Program-made: the position numbers and the translations under genes
Source of the DNA: Nevskiaceae bacterium
GTDB taxonomy: Bacteria > Pseudomonadota > Gammaproteobacteria > Nevskiales > Nevskiaceae
Assembly (NCBI GenBank): GCA_004298465.1
Contig: SCRT01000017.1
Coordinates: 1-64,000 of the forward strand
Length of the DNA: 64,000 nt
Reading direction: 5' to 3'
Shown here: one piece after another, positions 47,643 to 56,564 of the stretch
Layout: every line of letters starts with the position of its first letter
Numbering within the stretch: the first letter of the stretch is position 1
Notes under the pieces: generated by a model
What the model saw: only the letters and a program-made list of their open reading frames with translations
Told to the model about the DNA's origin: nothing
Databases searched by the model: none

Positions 47643-48335
47643 ATGCAAGCCATCATTCTCCAGCACGCGGATTTCGAAGGCACCGGCGCCATCGCCGGCT
47701 GGCTCGCGCGGCACCACTGCACGCTGCACGTCGTCCATCTCGACCACGGCCAGCGCTTGCCCCATCCGCTGGCGGCGGAGCTGGCAATCGCCATGGGTGG
47801 TCCGATGAGCGTCAACGACACCACACGCCTGCCGTGGCTGGCGGACGAACGCGAATGGCTGCGCGCCCGCGCCACCGCGGACCTGCCGACGCTGGGCGTG
47901 TGCCTCGGCGCCCAGCAGCTCGCGGCCGCGCTCGGGGCCGTCGTCCGTGCGGGAGCGCACAAGGAAATCGGCTGGTTCGACGTACGCGCCTCCACGCCGA
48001 CGGGCAGCGACACATTCCGTTTCCCGGACAGCCTGCACGCCTTCCACTGGCACGGCGACACGTTCGCGCTGCCGCACGACGCACAACGCCTCGCCAGCAG
48101 CGTCGCCTGCCATGAACAGGGCTTCCAGCTGGGGCAGCACGTCATCGGCCTGCAGTGTCATCTGGAAGCCACGCCGGAAACCGTCGCGGGCATGGTCCAG
48201 GCCGGCGGGGCGGAAATTTCAGCCGGCGGTGAGTGGGTGCAGGACGCGACGCGGATCCTTTCAGCTTCTCCTGCGGACTACCAAAGCCTGCACGCCGTCC
48301 TGAATGCGGTGCTCGACCATCTTTGCGCCGGGTAG
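47643..48335 (+). CDS. Class I glutamine amidotransferase-like protein
   Basis: A 230-residue GATase1 domain related to the stand-alone GuaA-N-like proteins. The nucleophile elbow GVCLGAQQLA has the Cys, and the catalytic His-x-Glu is seen in LQCHLEATPE. HAFHWHGDTFALP is also conserved. No synthetase domain is attached, so the acceptor is unknown; some relatives cleave gamma-glutamyl groups. It converges with the OYE gene across a 9-nt gap. Confidence 0.87.
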   Translation: MQAIILQHADFEGTGAIAGWLARHHCTLHVVHLDHGQRLPHPLAAELAIAMGGPMSVNDTTRLPWLADEREWLRARATADLPTLGVCLGAQQLAAALGAVVRAGAHKEIGWFDVRASTPTGSDTFRFPDSLHAFHWHGDTFALPHDAQRLASSVACHEQGFQLGQHVIGLQCHLEATPETVAGMVQAGGAEISAGGEWVQDATRILSASPADYQSLHAVLNAVLDHLCAG

Positions 48336-48344
48336 CGGCAAGCC

Positions 48345-49595
48345 TCAGGCGCGCTGCCGCGTCCTGAATGTACCCCAGCCGCTGTGCCAGACCGTACCGA
48401 GCAGCGCGCGCACGGCGCTTTCGTCGGCGTGCGGCTCCCCGCCATTCGCCATGCGCTTGAGCTGACGCGCGTACCACGTGACTTCCAGCAGCGCGGTGCG
48501 GTCGACCAAGCCGATGCCGGTCTTGATGGGGCGCACCTGACAGGCGCTGTCCTGTCCCCGCAGCAGGGCGGCCGGCGCATCCGGGTCCATGGCGACAAGG
48601 CGTCCCAGGCCGACGAGATCGAAGGCACCGGACGCCAGCGCGGTGTTCATCCCCGCAAAGCTGCGGAATCCGCCGGTCACCATGAGCGGCGCCTTCACTC
48701 CGCTGCGGATGCGCTCGGCGAAATCCAGGAAGTAGGCTTCGCGCGCGATCGTGGAAGGCTTGCGGGTTTCGGCCGTGGTGCCGGTCATGACCGGCACTTC
48801 GTAGGTGCCACCGGAAATTTCGACGAGGTCGATGCCGGCCGCATCGAGCGCGCGGATCACATCCATCGACTCGTCTTCCGTGAAGCCGCCACGCTGGAAA
48901 TCCGCGGAATTCAACTTGATGCCGACAGGGAAGTCGGCGCCCACGCGACGGCGGATTTCGGCGTACACCGCCAGCACGAAGCGGCGGCGTTTTTCTGCGC
49001 TGCCACCCCACTCATCCGTGCGCTGGTTGTGGTGCGGGGACAGGAATTGGCTGACGAGGTAGCCGTGCGCGCCGTGGATCTGCACACCGCCGAAGCCCGC
49101 TTCGCGCGCGATCTCGGCAGCGCGGCCAAAGCGCAGGATGAGGTCGTGGATCTCGTCCACCCGCAATTCGCGCGGCGCGTCGAAGAACGCCTGCAGATCC
49201 TTGCGGAACGGGATGGCGGAAGGTGCCACTGGATCGCGGTTCAGTCCTTTCGGGGACTGCTTTCCGGGATGGTTGAGCTGCATCCACAACGCCACACCGT
49301 GGTCGGAAGCGGCGTGTGCCCACTGCCGCAGCAAGGGCAAGTCGGCATCGTCTTCCAGCACGACATTGCCGGGTTCGCCCAGTGCGCGACGATCGATCAT
49401 CACGTTGCCGGTAATCAGCAGGCCGGGTCCGGAACGCGCCCAGCGTTCATACAGCCGCGGCAGCTGCGGCGTGACATGGTTCGTCCACGAACCCAGGGCT
49501 TCGCTCATCGCCGATTTCGCGATACGGTTGGCGAGTACGGTGCCGTTCGGCAGCGTCAGCGGGCGGGCCAGCAGATTGGAGGCAGGTACGATCAC
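48345..49595 (-). CDS. OYE-family NADH:flavin oxidoreductase
   Basis: An FMN-dependent old-yellow-enzyme TIM barrel of about 416 residues. Recognisable are WMQLNHPGKQSP (FMN site), GFGGVQIHGAHGYLVSQFLSPHHNQRTD (family signature with the substrate His pair), DEWGGSAEKRRRF, and VGLGRLVAMDPDAP in the phosphate site. There is no 4Fe4S/C-terminal flavodoxin-like extension of the 2,4-dienoyl-CoA reductase type. A GTG at 49595 (VIVPASNLLARPL) is the best start I see. It is divergent from arsR with an inverted repeat between, so it is probably controlled by that regulator. Confidence 0.88.
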   Translation of the reverse strand: MIVPASNLLARPLTLPNGTVLANRIAKSAMSEALGSWTNHVTPQLPRLYERWARSGPGLLITGNVMIDRRALGEPGNVVLEDDADLPLLRQWAHAASDHGVALWMQLNHPGKQSPKGLNRDPVAPSAIPFRKDLQAFFDAPRELRVDEIHDLILRFGRAAEIAREAGFGGVQIHGAHGYLVSQFLSPHHNQRTDEWGGSAEKRRRFVLAVYAEIRRRVGADFPVGIKLNSADFQRGGFTEDESMDVIRALDAAGIDLVEISGGTYEVPVMTGTTAETRKPSTIAREAYFLDFAERIRSGVKAPLMVTGGFRSFAGMNTALASGAFDLVGLGRLVAMDPDAPAALLRGQDSACQVRPIKTGIGLVDRTALLEVTWYARQLKRMANGGEPHADESAVRALLGTVWHSGWGTFRTRQRA

Positions 49596-49635
49596 GGGCG
49601 AACCCTGGAGGAATGGGATGCGCAAGATAATTAAT

Positions 49636-49663
49636 GATTCGATAGTTGTCAAACTAACGAATC
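49636..49663. promoter_or_regulatory. Inverted repeat operator, probable ArsR-family binding site
   Basis: GATTCGATAGTT (49636-49647) and AACTAACGAATC (49652-49663) form a 12-bp inverted repeat with one mismatch and a 4-nt centre. It lies in the 98-nt divergent gap between the OYE gene and the arsR gene, an AT-rich spot in GC-rich DNA. The size fits the 12-2-12-type operators of ArsR/SmtB proteins. Confidence 0.65.
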
Positions 49664-49693
49664 GCGTAGAATATTTGCGTTCACGCCCGCCTG

Positions 49694-50011
49694 ATGCCCA
49701 TGCCTGCTTCCCCCGATACCCCTTCGCTGCGCGCGCTCGCAGAAGCTTTCCGCGCCCTGTCCAATCCGAACCGGCTGGCGATGTACCGGGAACTGCTGGT
49801 GCATCACGACCACAGTGTGAAAAGCTGCGCCTTGCAGGATCTCGTCGACCGGCTGGACATCGGTGCGCCGACCGTGTCGCACCACACCCGCGAGCTGGTG
49901 GTGGCGGGCCTCGTGGAAGTGGAACGCTCAGGGCGCTACCTGCACTGCCGCCTGAACGACGAAATGCGGGCACGCCTTGCGCAGTTCTTCGACGCTCCTT
50001 GCGGGGACTGA
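49694..50011 (+). CDS. ArsR-family winged-helix regulator
   Basis: A 105-residue repressor-type protein: AFRALSNPNRLAMYREL (alpha1), LDIGAPTVSHHTRELVVAGLVEVE (recognition helix and wing start), and RYLHCRLND (wing). The metal-sensing CxC of ArsR is absent, only a single Cys (KSCALQD) is near the helix, so it may respond to an organic ligand or another signal. It is divergent from the OYE gene and is followed 3 nt later by an SMR exporter, so it probably regulates both. Confidence 0.88.
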   Translation: MPMPASPDTPSLRALAEAFRALSNPNRLAMYRELLVHHDHSVKSCALQDLVDRLDIGAPTVSHHTRELVVAGLVEVERSGRYLHCRLNDEMRARLAQFFDAPCGD

Positions 50012-50014
50012 AGG

Positions 50015-50356
50015 ATGCTGTACAACTGGCTGCTGCTGGGGCTTGCCATCATCGCTGAAGTCACCGCCACCTCAGCGCTGAAGGCTTCCGACGGATTCAC
50101 CCGTCCCGGTCCGGTCATCCTCGTCGTGGCCGGTTACGGCCTGGCGTTCTACCTGATGTCCGTTACGCTGCGCGTACTGCCGATGGGCGTGGTCTACGCC
50201 GTGTGGTCGGGCGTCGGGATCGTGCTGATCGCCGCCATCGGCTGGCTGGTGTTCGGCCAGCGGCTAGACCTGCCCGCCGTGATCGGCATTGCGCTCATCA
50301 TCGCCGGAGTCGGGGTGCTCAACCTCGCATCGCAGGGCGCCCCGCCGCCGCAGTGA
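50015..50356 (+). CDS. Small multidrug resistance (SMR) family exporter
   Basis: A 113-residue protein with four membrane helices. The essential Glu14 is present (LAIIAEVTATSALKAS), as are GYGLAFYLMSVTLRVLPMGVVYAVWSGVG and the fourth-helix GIALIIAGVGVLNL. SMR dimers exchange protons for cationic drugs or guanidinium. It starts 3 nt after the arsR stop. The EmrE-type versus Gdx-type choice is open; the retained W and VYAVWSG favour the drug-export group. It converges with mlaA (6 nt between). Confidence 0.9.
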   Translation: MLYNWLLLGLAIIAEVTATSALKASDGFTRPGPVILVVAGYGLAFYLMSVTLRVLPMGVVYAVWSGVGIVLIAAIGWLVFGQRLDLPAVIGIALIIAGVGVLNLASQGAPPPQ

Positions 50357-50362
50357 TCCTCA

Positions 50363-51121
50363 TCACTTCGCTGTTGCGGCCGGCGCTGGCGTCGACGCCT
50401 CGTCTTCCGGCGGCGGATAGAGCAGGTCGTCATCCTGCGGCGGATTGCCGTCGTAGACCTGCGACCGCCGATGCTGTAGATAGGCGGTGCGGATGAAGAT
50501 ATAGGGGTCGAACTGCGATTCCAGCAGGCTGTCCGTGCCCAGCAGGTTGGCCCGCAGGTTCACGACCTGCAGGGCGGAAACACTATATTTCGGCACGTCG
50601 TAACCGCTGGCCAGGTAGTACGTCGGCGTGGTGAAGATGCCGGCCGCGCGGCCCACCGCATCGCGGTTGTCCGTCGGCCCCATGAACGGGACCATGAGGA
50701 ACCAGCCCGGCCCGACGCCCCAGTGGCCGAAAGTCTGGCCGAAGTCCTCGTCATGCGATGGCAGGCCAATGTTGGAACCCACGTCCACGAGCCCACCGAT
50801 GCCGTAGGACGAATTCACCACGAAGCGCAGCAGGTCCTGGCCACTCTGCAGGAACTTCGCCTGCAGAAAGTCGTTGATAACGACGGTGGGGTAATTCAGG
50901 TTCGCAAAGAAATTCGTGATGCCCTGTCGCGCCAGCGCGGGAACGGCCCACGTGTAGGCTTTCGCCACCGGCTTCATGACCAGCCGATCAGCTTCGGTAT
51001 TGAAGCCATAAACCTTGCGGTTCACCGTCTCCAGCGGATCGGCCGGGTCGGTCGGCGGCGTATGCGCACAACCCGCAAGCAGCGTGACAGCCAGCACGGC
51101 AGGAATCAGCAAACGTTTCAT
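50363..51121 (-). CDS. mlaA: Outer-membrane phospholipid-removing lipoprotein MlaA (VacJ)
   Basis: Takes mislocalised phospholipid from the outer leaflet and hands it to MlaC. The 252-residue lipoprotein has the lipobox LLAGC at about 17-21, then DPLETVNRKVYGFN, NFFANLNYPTVVINDFLQ, GLPSHDEDFGQTFGHWGVGPG and MGPTDNRDAVG. The tail is Pro/Ala-rich and acidic. In E. coli mlaA is elsewhere in the chromosome; here it is the last gene of the mlaFEDCBA operon, starting 19 nt after mlaB. Confidence 0.95.
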   Translation of the reverse strand: MKRLLIPAVLAVTLLAGCAHTPPTDPADPLETVNRKVYGFNTEADRLVMKPVAKAYTWAVPALARQGITNFFANLNYPTVVINDFLQAKFLQSGQDLLRFVVNSSYGIGGLVDVGSNIGLPSHDEDFGQTFGHWGVGPGWFLMVPFMGPTDNRDAVGRAAGIFTTPTYYLASGYDVPKYSVSALQVVNLRANLLGTDSLLESQFDPYIFIRTAYLQHRRSQVYDGNPPQDDDLLYPPPEDEASTPAPAATAK

Positions 51122-51140
51122 CTTTTGTCCCCGTTCACGG

Positions 51141-51425
51141 TCAGGCGGCGGCGGGCGCCTCGAATTCCAGCAGCGCACTGACCGAAAAGAAATCCAGCAG
51201 CGCGCGGACGGACTGTGGGCAGCCCCGCACCACGCACTGACCCCCACGGATGCGCGCGCGGCGCGTCAGCTCCAGCAGCAGCGCAACGCCGGCGCTGTCG
51301 AAGCGCTGCACGGCCGCAAGGTTGATAAAGCCCTGCGCCACGATTGCGTCAGCGCGGGCCAGCAGCCGCTCGACCTCGTGAAACGTGAGCCGCTCGCCGG
51401 GCTGGACGGTAGTGTCACCCACCAT
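51141..51425 (-). CDS. mlaB: STAS-domain protein MlaB
   Basis: A 94-residue STAS protein that binds and stabilises the MlaF ATPase. VAQGFINLAAVQRFDSAGVALLLELTRRAR carries the conserved Asp-Ser-Ala-Gly loop. The context between mlaC and mlaA makes the assignment firm despite weak sequence conservation in this family. Confidence 0.9.
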   Translation of the reverse strand: MVGDTTVQPGERLTFHEVERLLARADAIVAQGFINLAAVQRFDSAGVALLLELTRRARIRGGQCVVRGCPQSVRALLDFFSVSALLEFEAPAAA

Positions 51426-51439
51426 GTGCCCCTCCTTGC

Positions 51440-52078
51440 TTACGGCTTCGCCGGCGCACCCGGCACCGCTGCCGGCAGCCGGTCCGTCCGGAACTTGGCG
51501 ATCACCGCGTCGATCCCGTTGCGTTTCAGGTCGCCGGCGATCTGGGTGCGGAAATTCAGCACCAGGGAGATGTTGTCGACGATGATGTCGTAGATCTTCC
51601 AGTCGTCACCAACACGTCGCACGGCGAAGTCGATCGGATACTTCTGCCCGGTATCCCGCACCAGCAGGGTCTTCACCGTAGCGGTCTTGGCGCCTTCCTG
51701 ATAGCGCGACGGCAGCCACTCCACGGTCGTGGTCTTGGCATTCTCCAGCAGCGCGTTCGCGTAGGAACGGATCAGCATGTCCTTGAAAGCGTCCTGGAAA
51801 TCCTTGCGCTGCTGCGGCGTGGCCTGGCGCCAGTACACGCCCATCACAAGCTGCGCGACGTAAGGCACGTCGAAACGCGGCACGATGAGCTGGTCCACTA
51901 CCTTGTAGTAGGCCTGCTGATCGGCTTCGTATTCCTTGTGATGCTCGACGATCAGCTTCTGGAGCTGGTTGACGTTCGTCTTCAGCGTGTCTTGTGGCGC
52001 CGCCACGTCGGCATGGGCTGCGCCGACCGCGCACAGCGCGCAGGAAACGAAGAAAGCCGTGAAAAGACGTTTGATCAT
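51440..52078 (-). CDS. mlaC: Periplasmic phospholipid carrier MlaC
   Basis: Shuttles phospholipid between MlaA and the MlaFEDB complex. The 212-residue protein has a signal peptide (MIKRLFTAFFVSCALCAVGAAHA) and the family segments VDQLIVPRFDVPYVAQLVMG, PQQRKDFQDAFKDMLIRSYA and VGDDWKIYDIIVDNISLVLNFR. The ATG at 52078 has GAGG upstream; an ATG at 52105 overlapping the mlaD stop (ATGA) is an alternative that would lengthen the signal n-region by nine residues. Confidence 0.94.
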   Translation of the reverse strand: MIKRLFTAFFVSCALCAVGAAHADVAAPQDTLKTNVNQLQKLIVEHHKEYEADQQAYYKVVDQLIVPRFDVPYVAQLVMGVYWRQATPQQRKDFQDAFKDMLIRSYANALLENAKTTTVEWLPSRYQEGAKTATVKTLLVRDTGQKYPIDFAVRRVGDDWKIYDIIVDNISLVLNFRTQIAGDLKRNGIDAVIAKFRTDRLPAAVPGAPAKP

Positions 52079-52101
52079 CGCGTGAACCTCGATTGTTTTC
52101 A

Positions 52102-52611
52102 TCACGGCGTCGCTGGCGCCGGTGCTGCCCCGGGACTACCCGATGACTGGCTCCCCTTCTGAACCATGCCGGTCAGGAACTGGCCAATCACGTTCTCGAG
52201 CACGAAGGCGGACTGTGTGAACTGGATGCGACCGCCATCCTTTAGAGCATCCAGCGAACCGCCAGGTTCCAGACCGACGTACTGCTCACCGAGCAGCCCG
52301 GCTGTCAGGATCTTTGCGGCAGAGTCGTCCGGGATGTCGCGGTGCTGGTCGCTGATGCGCATGGCCACAACGGCCTGGAAGGTCTTCGGATCGATGGAAA
52401 TCCCCGTAACGCTGCCGATCCGGACGCCCGCCAGCTTTACCGATGCCCCCGGTGACAGACTGCCGATGTTGCTGAAGTCGGCCGTCAGCGTATAGCCGCC
52501 CCCACCGCCGATGTTGTCGGTGCTGGCCACGCGGAACGTCAGCACAAAGATCGCCGCCACTCCAAGGCAGACGAAGAACCCGACCAGTATTTCCAGCGCA
52601 CGCGATTGCAT
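52102..52611 (-). CDS. mlaD: MCE-domain protein MlaD
   Basis: Inner-membrane anchored MCE protein whose hexamer forms the lipid channel of MlaFEDB. The 169-residue protein has one N-terminal membrane helix (LEILVGFFVCLGVAAIFVL), the MCE domain (YTLTADFSNIGSLSPGASVKLAGVRIG; ILTAGLLGEQYVGLEPGG) and a short C-terminal helix (SAFVLENVIGQFL) followed by a Ser/Pro/Ala tail. Confidence 0.95.
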   Translation of the reverse strand: MQSRALEILVGFFVCLGVAAIFVLTFRVASTDNIGGGGGYTLTADFSNIGSLSPGASVKLAGVRIGSVTGISIDPKTFQAVVAMRISDQHRDIPDDSAAKILTAGLLGEQYVGLEPGGSLDALKDGGRIQFTQSAFVLENVIGQFLTGMVQKGSQSSGSPGAAPAPATP

Positions 52612-52647
52612 GGAACCTCCACCCGCCGGTTGCCAAACCCGGCAACT

Positions 52648-53415
52648 TCAGCGAAACATGAATGCGGTAAGAATGAAATCCAGACCCAAGACGGCAAGCG
52701 ATGACGCCACGACGGTCGTGGTGGTCGCGCTCGACACGCCTTCGGAATTCGGCGCGGCGTGATACCCCTGGTACACCGCGATCCAGGTGATGACGGCACC
52801 AAAGACCAGCGCCTTGAACATGCTCTGCCAGATGTCCAGAGGGTGCATGTTGGCATGGATCTGGGACCAGAACGCGCCCGGATCGACGCCCAGCAACGAC
52901 ACACCGATAAGGTAGCCGCCCGCCACACCGATGGCCATCACGGAAAAGATTGCCGTCAGCAGCGGCATGGCGATGAAGCCGGCCAGAAAGCGCGGCGCCA
53001 CCACGTAGCGCAGCGGGTCGACGGCCATCATCTCCATGCCGGACAGCTGGTCGGTGGCCCGCATCAGGCCGATTTCCGCGGCCAGCGCCGAGCCGGCACG
53101 GCCGGCAAACAGCAGCGCCGTCACCACCGGGCCGAGTTCACGTACCACCGTGAACGCCACAAATATGCCGAGTGAGGCGGTCGCCCCGAAACCCGACAAT
53201 GTACGGTAGCCCTGCAAGGCCAGCACCATGCCGACAAAACTACCCGACACCACGATGATGACCAGCGACAGCGTGCCGACCATGTACAGCTGACGGATCA
53301 GGATGCGCGGACGCGCCAGAGCGTGCGGCGTGGCCGCCAGCAGCTGGAACAGGAACAGCGTGGCGCGCCCCAGCCCGGACAGCAACCCGGCCAACGACTG
53401 CCAGGCGCTCTTCAC
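52648..53415 (-). CDS. mlaE: ABC permease MlaE
   Basis: The membrane subunit of the Mla transporter, 255 residues with five or six membrane segments. Family features: GSFVGMVLALQGYRTLSGFG, RELGPVVTALLFAGRAGSALAAEIGLM and SGMEMMAVDPLRYVVAPRFLAG. The start overlaps the mlaF stop by 4 nt (ATGA), as usual for the complex subunits. Confidence 0.95.
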   Translation of the reverse strand: MKSAWQSLAGLLSGLGRATLFLFQLLAATPHALARPRILIRQLYMVGTLSLVIIVVSGSFVGMVLALQGYRTLSGFGATASLGIFVAFTVVRELGPVVTALLFAGRAGSALAAEIGLMRATDQLSGMEMMAVDPLRYVVAPRFLAGFIAMPLLTAIFSVMAIGVAGGYLIGVSLLGVDPGAFWSQIHANMHPLDIWQSMFKALVFGAVITWIAVYQGYHAAPNSEGVSSATTTTVVASSLAVLGLDFILTAFMFR

Positions 53416-54227
53416 GACACCGCTCCGAGGCCCAGGTCCTGTGCCAGCAGCGGCGCCGGATACTGGAACGCCAGCGGCCCGTCGTGGCGGCCATCGAGGA
53501 ACTGCCGCGCATGCGCTTCCGTGGAGCCGCGCACCGCTTCCGGCGTCCCCTGCGCCACGACCTTGCCGCCCGACAGGATGTAAACCTGATCGGAAATCGA
53601 CAGCACTTCCGCCACGTCATGGCTGACGATGATCGAAGTCAGGCCCAGCGCGTCGTTCAAGGTGCGGATCAGGCGCATCAGCACACCCATCGAGATCGGG
53701 TCCTGTCCGGTGAAGGGTTCGTCGTACATCACCATTTCCGGGTCCAGTGCGATAGCGCGCGCCAATGCGACGCGGCGCGCCATGCCACCGGACAGGGCAT
53801 CGGCCGCGAGATCGCGCGCACCCCGCAGGCCGACGGCATCGAGCTTCAGCAGCACGAGGTCACGGATCATGGATTCCGGCAGTGTCGTGTGTTCGCGCAG
53901 CGGAAACGCCACGTTGTCGAAGACAGACAGGTCGGTGAGCAGTGCGCCGTTCTGGAACAGCATGCCCATGCGCCGACGCAGGGCGTAGAGATCGCGCCGA
54001 CCTTGACGATGGACATCGACGCCATCGAATTCCACTGTCCCGGCCGTCGGCCGCCATTGGCCGCCGATGAGCCGCAGCAGCGTGGTCTTGCCGGTGCCGG
54101 ACGGCCCCATGATGGCCGTCACGCAGCCGCGCGGAATGTCGATGTCCACGCCGTCATAGACCAGCCGACCGCGCCCGTACCCAAAGCGCAGGCCGCGAAT
54201 CTTCACAAGGTTGTCGTCTACTGCCAT
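53412..54227 (-). CDS. mlaF: ABC ATPase MlaF
   Basis: ATP-hydrolysing subunit of the Mla phospholipid transporter. The 271-residue protein has Walker A GPSGTGKTT, MLFQNGALLTDLSVFDNVAFPLREHT (Q-loop region), the signature LSGGMARRVALARAIA, Walker B VMYDEPFTGQDP and H-loop VSHDVAEV; C-terminal ARQFLDG helps MlaB binding. I chose ATG 54227 (MAVDDNLVKIRG) because it matches E. coli MlaF; an ATG at 54257 would add ten residues. It is the first gene of the mla operon, 101 nt downstream of lipB in the same direction. Confidence 0.95.
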   Translation of the reverse strand: MAVDDNLVKIRGLRFGYGRGRLVYDGVDIDIPRGCVTAIMGPSGTGKTTLLRLIGGQWRPTAGTVEFDGVDVHRQGRRDLYALRRRMGMLFQNGALLTDLSVFDNVAFPLREHTTLPESMIRDLVLLKLDAVGLRGARDLAADALSGGMARRVALARAIALDPEMVMYDEPFTGQDPISMGVLMRLIRTLNDALGLTSIIVSHDVAEVLSISDQVYILSGGKVVAQGTPEAVRGSTEAHARQFLDGRHDGPLAFQYPAPLLAQDLGLGAVS

Positions 54228-54328
54228 CGCATGCTTCAGGAAAGGAATGTCGGGCATCCGCTGCAAGCCAACCTGTCGGCAGGACAGGCGTCGCAGATAC
54301 GCGCACGCCGTCCAGGACCGCAACGTTT

Positions 54329-55045
54329 CTATGATAGCCGACACCTGTTGCGGGCGGCTGAAGCGACGCCCAGCTCGCGTTGCACGGCTGCAGCCAGCTG
54401 GCGCCCCACGTCCCGGGTGTCTGGAACCGGCGCGGAACGGGCGACGAGATCCGCGAGTTGCGCCATGTGCAGGTCCGCATAACCGCAGGGATTGATGCGG
54501 TCGAACGGCGCGAGGTCCATCGCCACGTTGAACGCCAGCCCGTGATACGTGCAGCCACGCCGGACGCGCAGGCCGAGGGAGCCGATCTTGCGCACTTCCC
54601 GCGCCGGGCCACCGAATGCCGCGTCCACGTAAACGCCCGGCGCTTTGGGGCGCGCAAACGCCACGACACCATGGGTGGCACACACGTCGATCATCGCCCG
54701 CTCGATGGCGTGGACCAGCGAGCGGATGCCGATGCCCAGACGCCGCAAATCGACCAACACGTAGAGTACGCACTGGCCGGGGCCGTGATACGTCACCTGC
54801 CCCCCGCGATCGGACTGCACAACGGGGATGTCGCCCGGGCACAGCACGTTTTCCGGCTTGCCGGCCTGGCCTTGGGTGAAGACCGGCGGATGCTCCAGCA
54901 GCCACAGTTCATCGGGTGTGTCCGGGCCGCGCGCATCCGTGAAGGCACGCATGCGGACAAAGGTTTCGCCGTAATCGCATACCCCGAGCTCTCGCACCAC
55001 CAGCGGCCACGGCTCGGCAGCGGCCGCTTCCTGCAGGGCGTTCAC
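54329..55045 (-). CDS. lipB: Octanoyltransferase LipB
   Basis: Moves octanoate from acyl carrier protein to lipoyl domains, the first step of lipoate synthesis. The 238-residue protein has [34 protein letters not shown] with catalytic Lys153, and INPCGYADL with nucleophile Cys187. Its start overlaps the ybeD-like gene by 4 nt. lipA, the usual next gene, is not here; the mla operon follows instead. Confidence 0.95.
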   Translation of the reverse strand: MNALQEAAAAEPWPLVVRELGVCDYGETFVRMRAFTDARGPDTPDELWLLEHPPVFTQGQAGKPENVLCPGDIPVVQSDRGGQVTYHGPGQCVLYVLVDLRRLGIGIRSLVHAIERAMIDVCATHGVVAFARPKAPGVYVDAAFGGPAREVRKIGSLGLRVRRGCTYHGLAFNVAMDLAPFDRINPCGYADLHMAQLADLVARSAPVPDTRDVGRQLAAAVQRELGVASAARNRCRLS

Positions 55046-55308
55046 AACGTCATCAGCACGCCGGGTGCGGCGCGCAGCCGCGCGGCGATGCGCCCGACCT
55101 GTTCCGCATCCTGCGCCGTGAAACGCAGCGTTAGGCAGATATAACGGGCACTGGAAGAAGGACGGCGCACAACTTCAAGCGCCGCCCCTGGTGCAAGCTC
55201 GGCCCGAATCCCGGCCACCAGCGCGGCCTCCACCTCGGCATCCGGGCGCAGGAAGACCTTGACCGGATAGGCGCAGGGGTAGCTCAGCCCGGCGGGTTCC
55301 GCAGCCAT
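55042..55308 (-). CDS. ybeD: YbeD/DUF493 family protein
   Basis: An 88-residue ACT-like protein of unknown function that sits next to lipB in most gammaproteobacteria. Features: [15 protein letters not shown] and [21 protein letters not shown]. It lies between dacA (4 nt after) and lipB (ATGA overlap). Confidence 0.92.
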   Translation of the reverse strand: MAAEPAGLSYPCAYPVKVFLRPDAEVEAALVAGIRAELAPGAALEVVRRPSSSARYICLTLRFTAQDAEQVGRIAARLRAAPGVLMTL

Positions 55309-55312
55309 GGGC

Positions 55313-56461
55313 TCAGCGCGCCATCCACAGGCGGACCTGGTCGATCGCGCGCCGCGTCAAGCCGCCCAGCGGCACATCCTGCAAGGCGACAAGCGGTACG
55401 GTCTCCTGCACCTTGTCACCCAGCATGATGTCCGCCGTCCCGACCGGATCACCGGCCTTCAGCGGCGCGACCAGCGGTGCGTTCAGCTTTGGCACGATCT
55501 TGAGCTGGGTGCTGCTGCCGCGTGGCGCGGCGACGTACACCGGCTCCAGCGTGCCGACCGGAATCTCAGCCTCCGCACCCTTGTACACGGGGGCCTGCAG
55601 CGCCGGGTGGTCCTTGCCCAGCAGCGCATCGGTCTCGAAGAACTGGAAGCCGTAGTTCAGCAGCTGGCCGTTCGCGACGTTGCGGTATTTCTCGCTCTTC
55701 GTGCCCATCACGATGGAGATCAGGCGCCGGTCGTTGCGCTTCGCCGATGCCAGCAGGCAATACCCGGCGGCATCCGTGTAACCGGTCTTGAGCCCGTCGA
55801 CGGAAGGATCCGTGAACAACAGGCGGTTGCGGTTGAACTGCCGGATCTTGTTGTAGGTGAATTCCTTCTCCGCGAACATCGGGTAGTCCTCGGGGAAGTC
55901 GTGGATCAGGTGCCGGGCCAGCACCGCGAGGTCCTCGGCCGTCGAGTAGTGGTTGTCGTCGGGCAGGCCGTCGGGGTTCACGAAATGGCTGTGCGTCATG
56001 CCCAGGCGTTTGGCGTAATCGTTCATGAGCGCGGCGAAGGCATCCACGCTGCCGGCGATGTGCTCGGCCAGGGCAATGGCGGCATCGTTGCCGGAGGACA
56101 CGATTACGCCGCGGATCAGATCCGACACCGCAACCTGGCTGCCGAGGTCGAGGAACATGCGCGACGCCGACCCATCCAGGCCGGTGCGCCAGGCGTTCTC
56201 GCTGACCAGCACCTTGTCGTCCATGTGCAGGCGGCCTTTCTTCAGCAGGTCGAAGACGATGTACAGCGTCATGGTCTTGGTGATGGAAGCCGGGGCGGTC
56301 CGCAGCTCGGGCTCCTTGGCCGCCAGGATCGTGCCGCTGGCGTAGTCCATCAGCACGAAACTGCGGGCATCCAGATCAGGCGGAGGCGGAACGAAAGCCG
56401 CCGCGGCAGACGCAACAGCAGGCAGGCACATCAGCAGTGCGACACACAAGGCACGTTTCAT
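55313..56461 (-). CDS. dacA: D-alanyl-D-alanine carboxypeptidase (PBP5/6 type)
   Basis: Trims the terminal D-Ala from peptidoglycan pentapeptides in the periplasm. The 382-residue protein has a signal peptide, the three penicillin-binding motifs SITK (Ser59-Lys62), SGN (VSSGNDAA) and KTG (DGLKTGYT), and the C-terminal beta domain ending in an amphipathic anchor (TRRAIDQVRLWMAR). DacA versus DacC cannot be separated by eye. It follows rlpA with a gap of about 100 nt. Confidence 0.94.
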   Translation of the reverse strand: MKRALCVALLMCLPAVASAAAAFVPPPPDLDARSFVLMDYASGTILAAKEPELRTAPASITKTMTLYIVFDLLKKGRLHMDDKVLVSENAWRTGLDGSASRMFLDLGSQVAVSDLIRGVIVSSGNDAAIALAEHIAGSVDAFAALMNDYAKRLGMTHSHFVNPDGLPDDNHYSTAEDLAVLARHLIHDFPEDYPMFAEKEFTYNKIRQFNRNRLLFTDPSVDGLKTGYTDAAGYCLLASAKRNDRRLISIVMGTKSEKYRNVANGQLLNYGFQFFETDALLGKDHPALQAPVYKGAEAEIPVGTLEPVYVAAPRGSSTQLKIVPKLNAPLVAPLKAGDPVGTADIMLGDKVQETVPLVALQDVPLGGLTRRAIDQVRLWMAR

Positions 56462-56564
56462 GGATCAATTCTCCGCAAATGGGGGGAAATCGCGGGACGC
56501 CGGACAAGGCGCGAAGGGGCGCATGTTAAGTGCACCCACGGCCGCTGACAAAATGCACGAGCGG

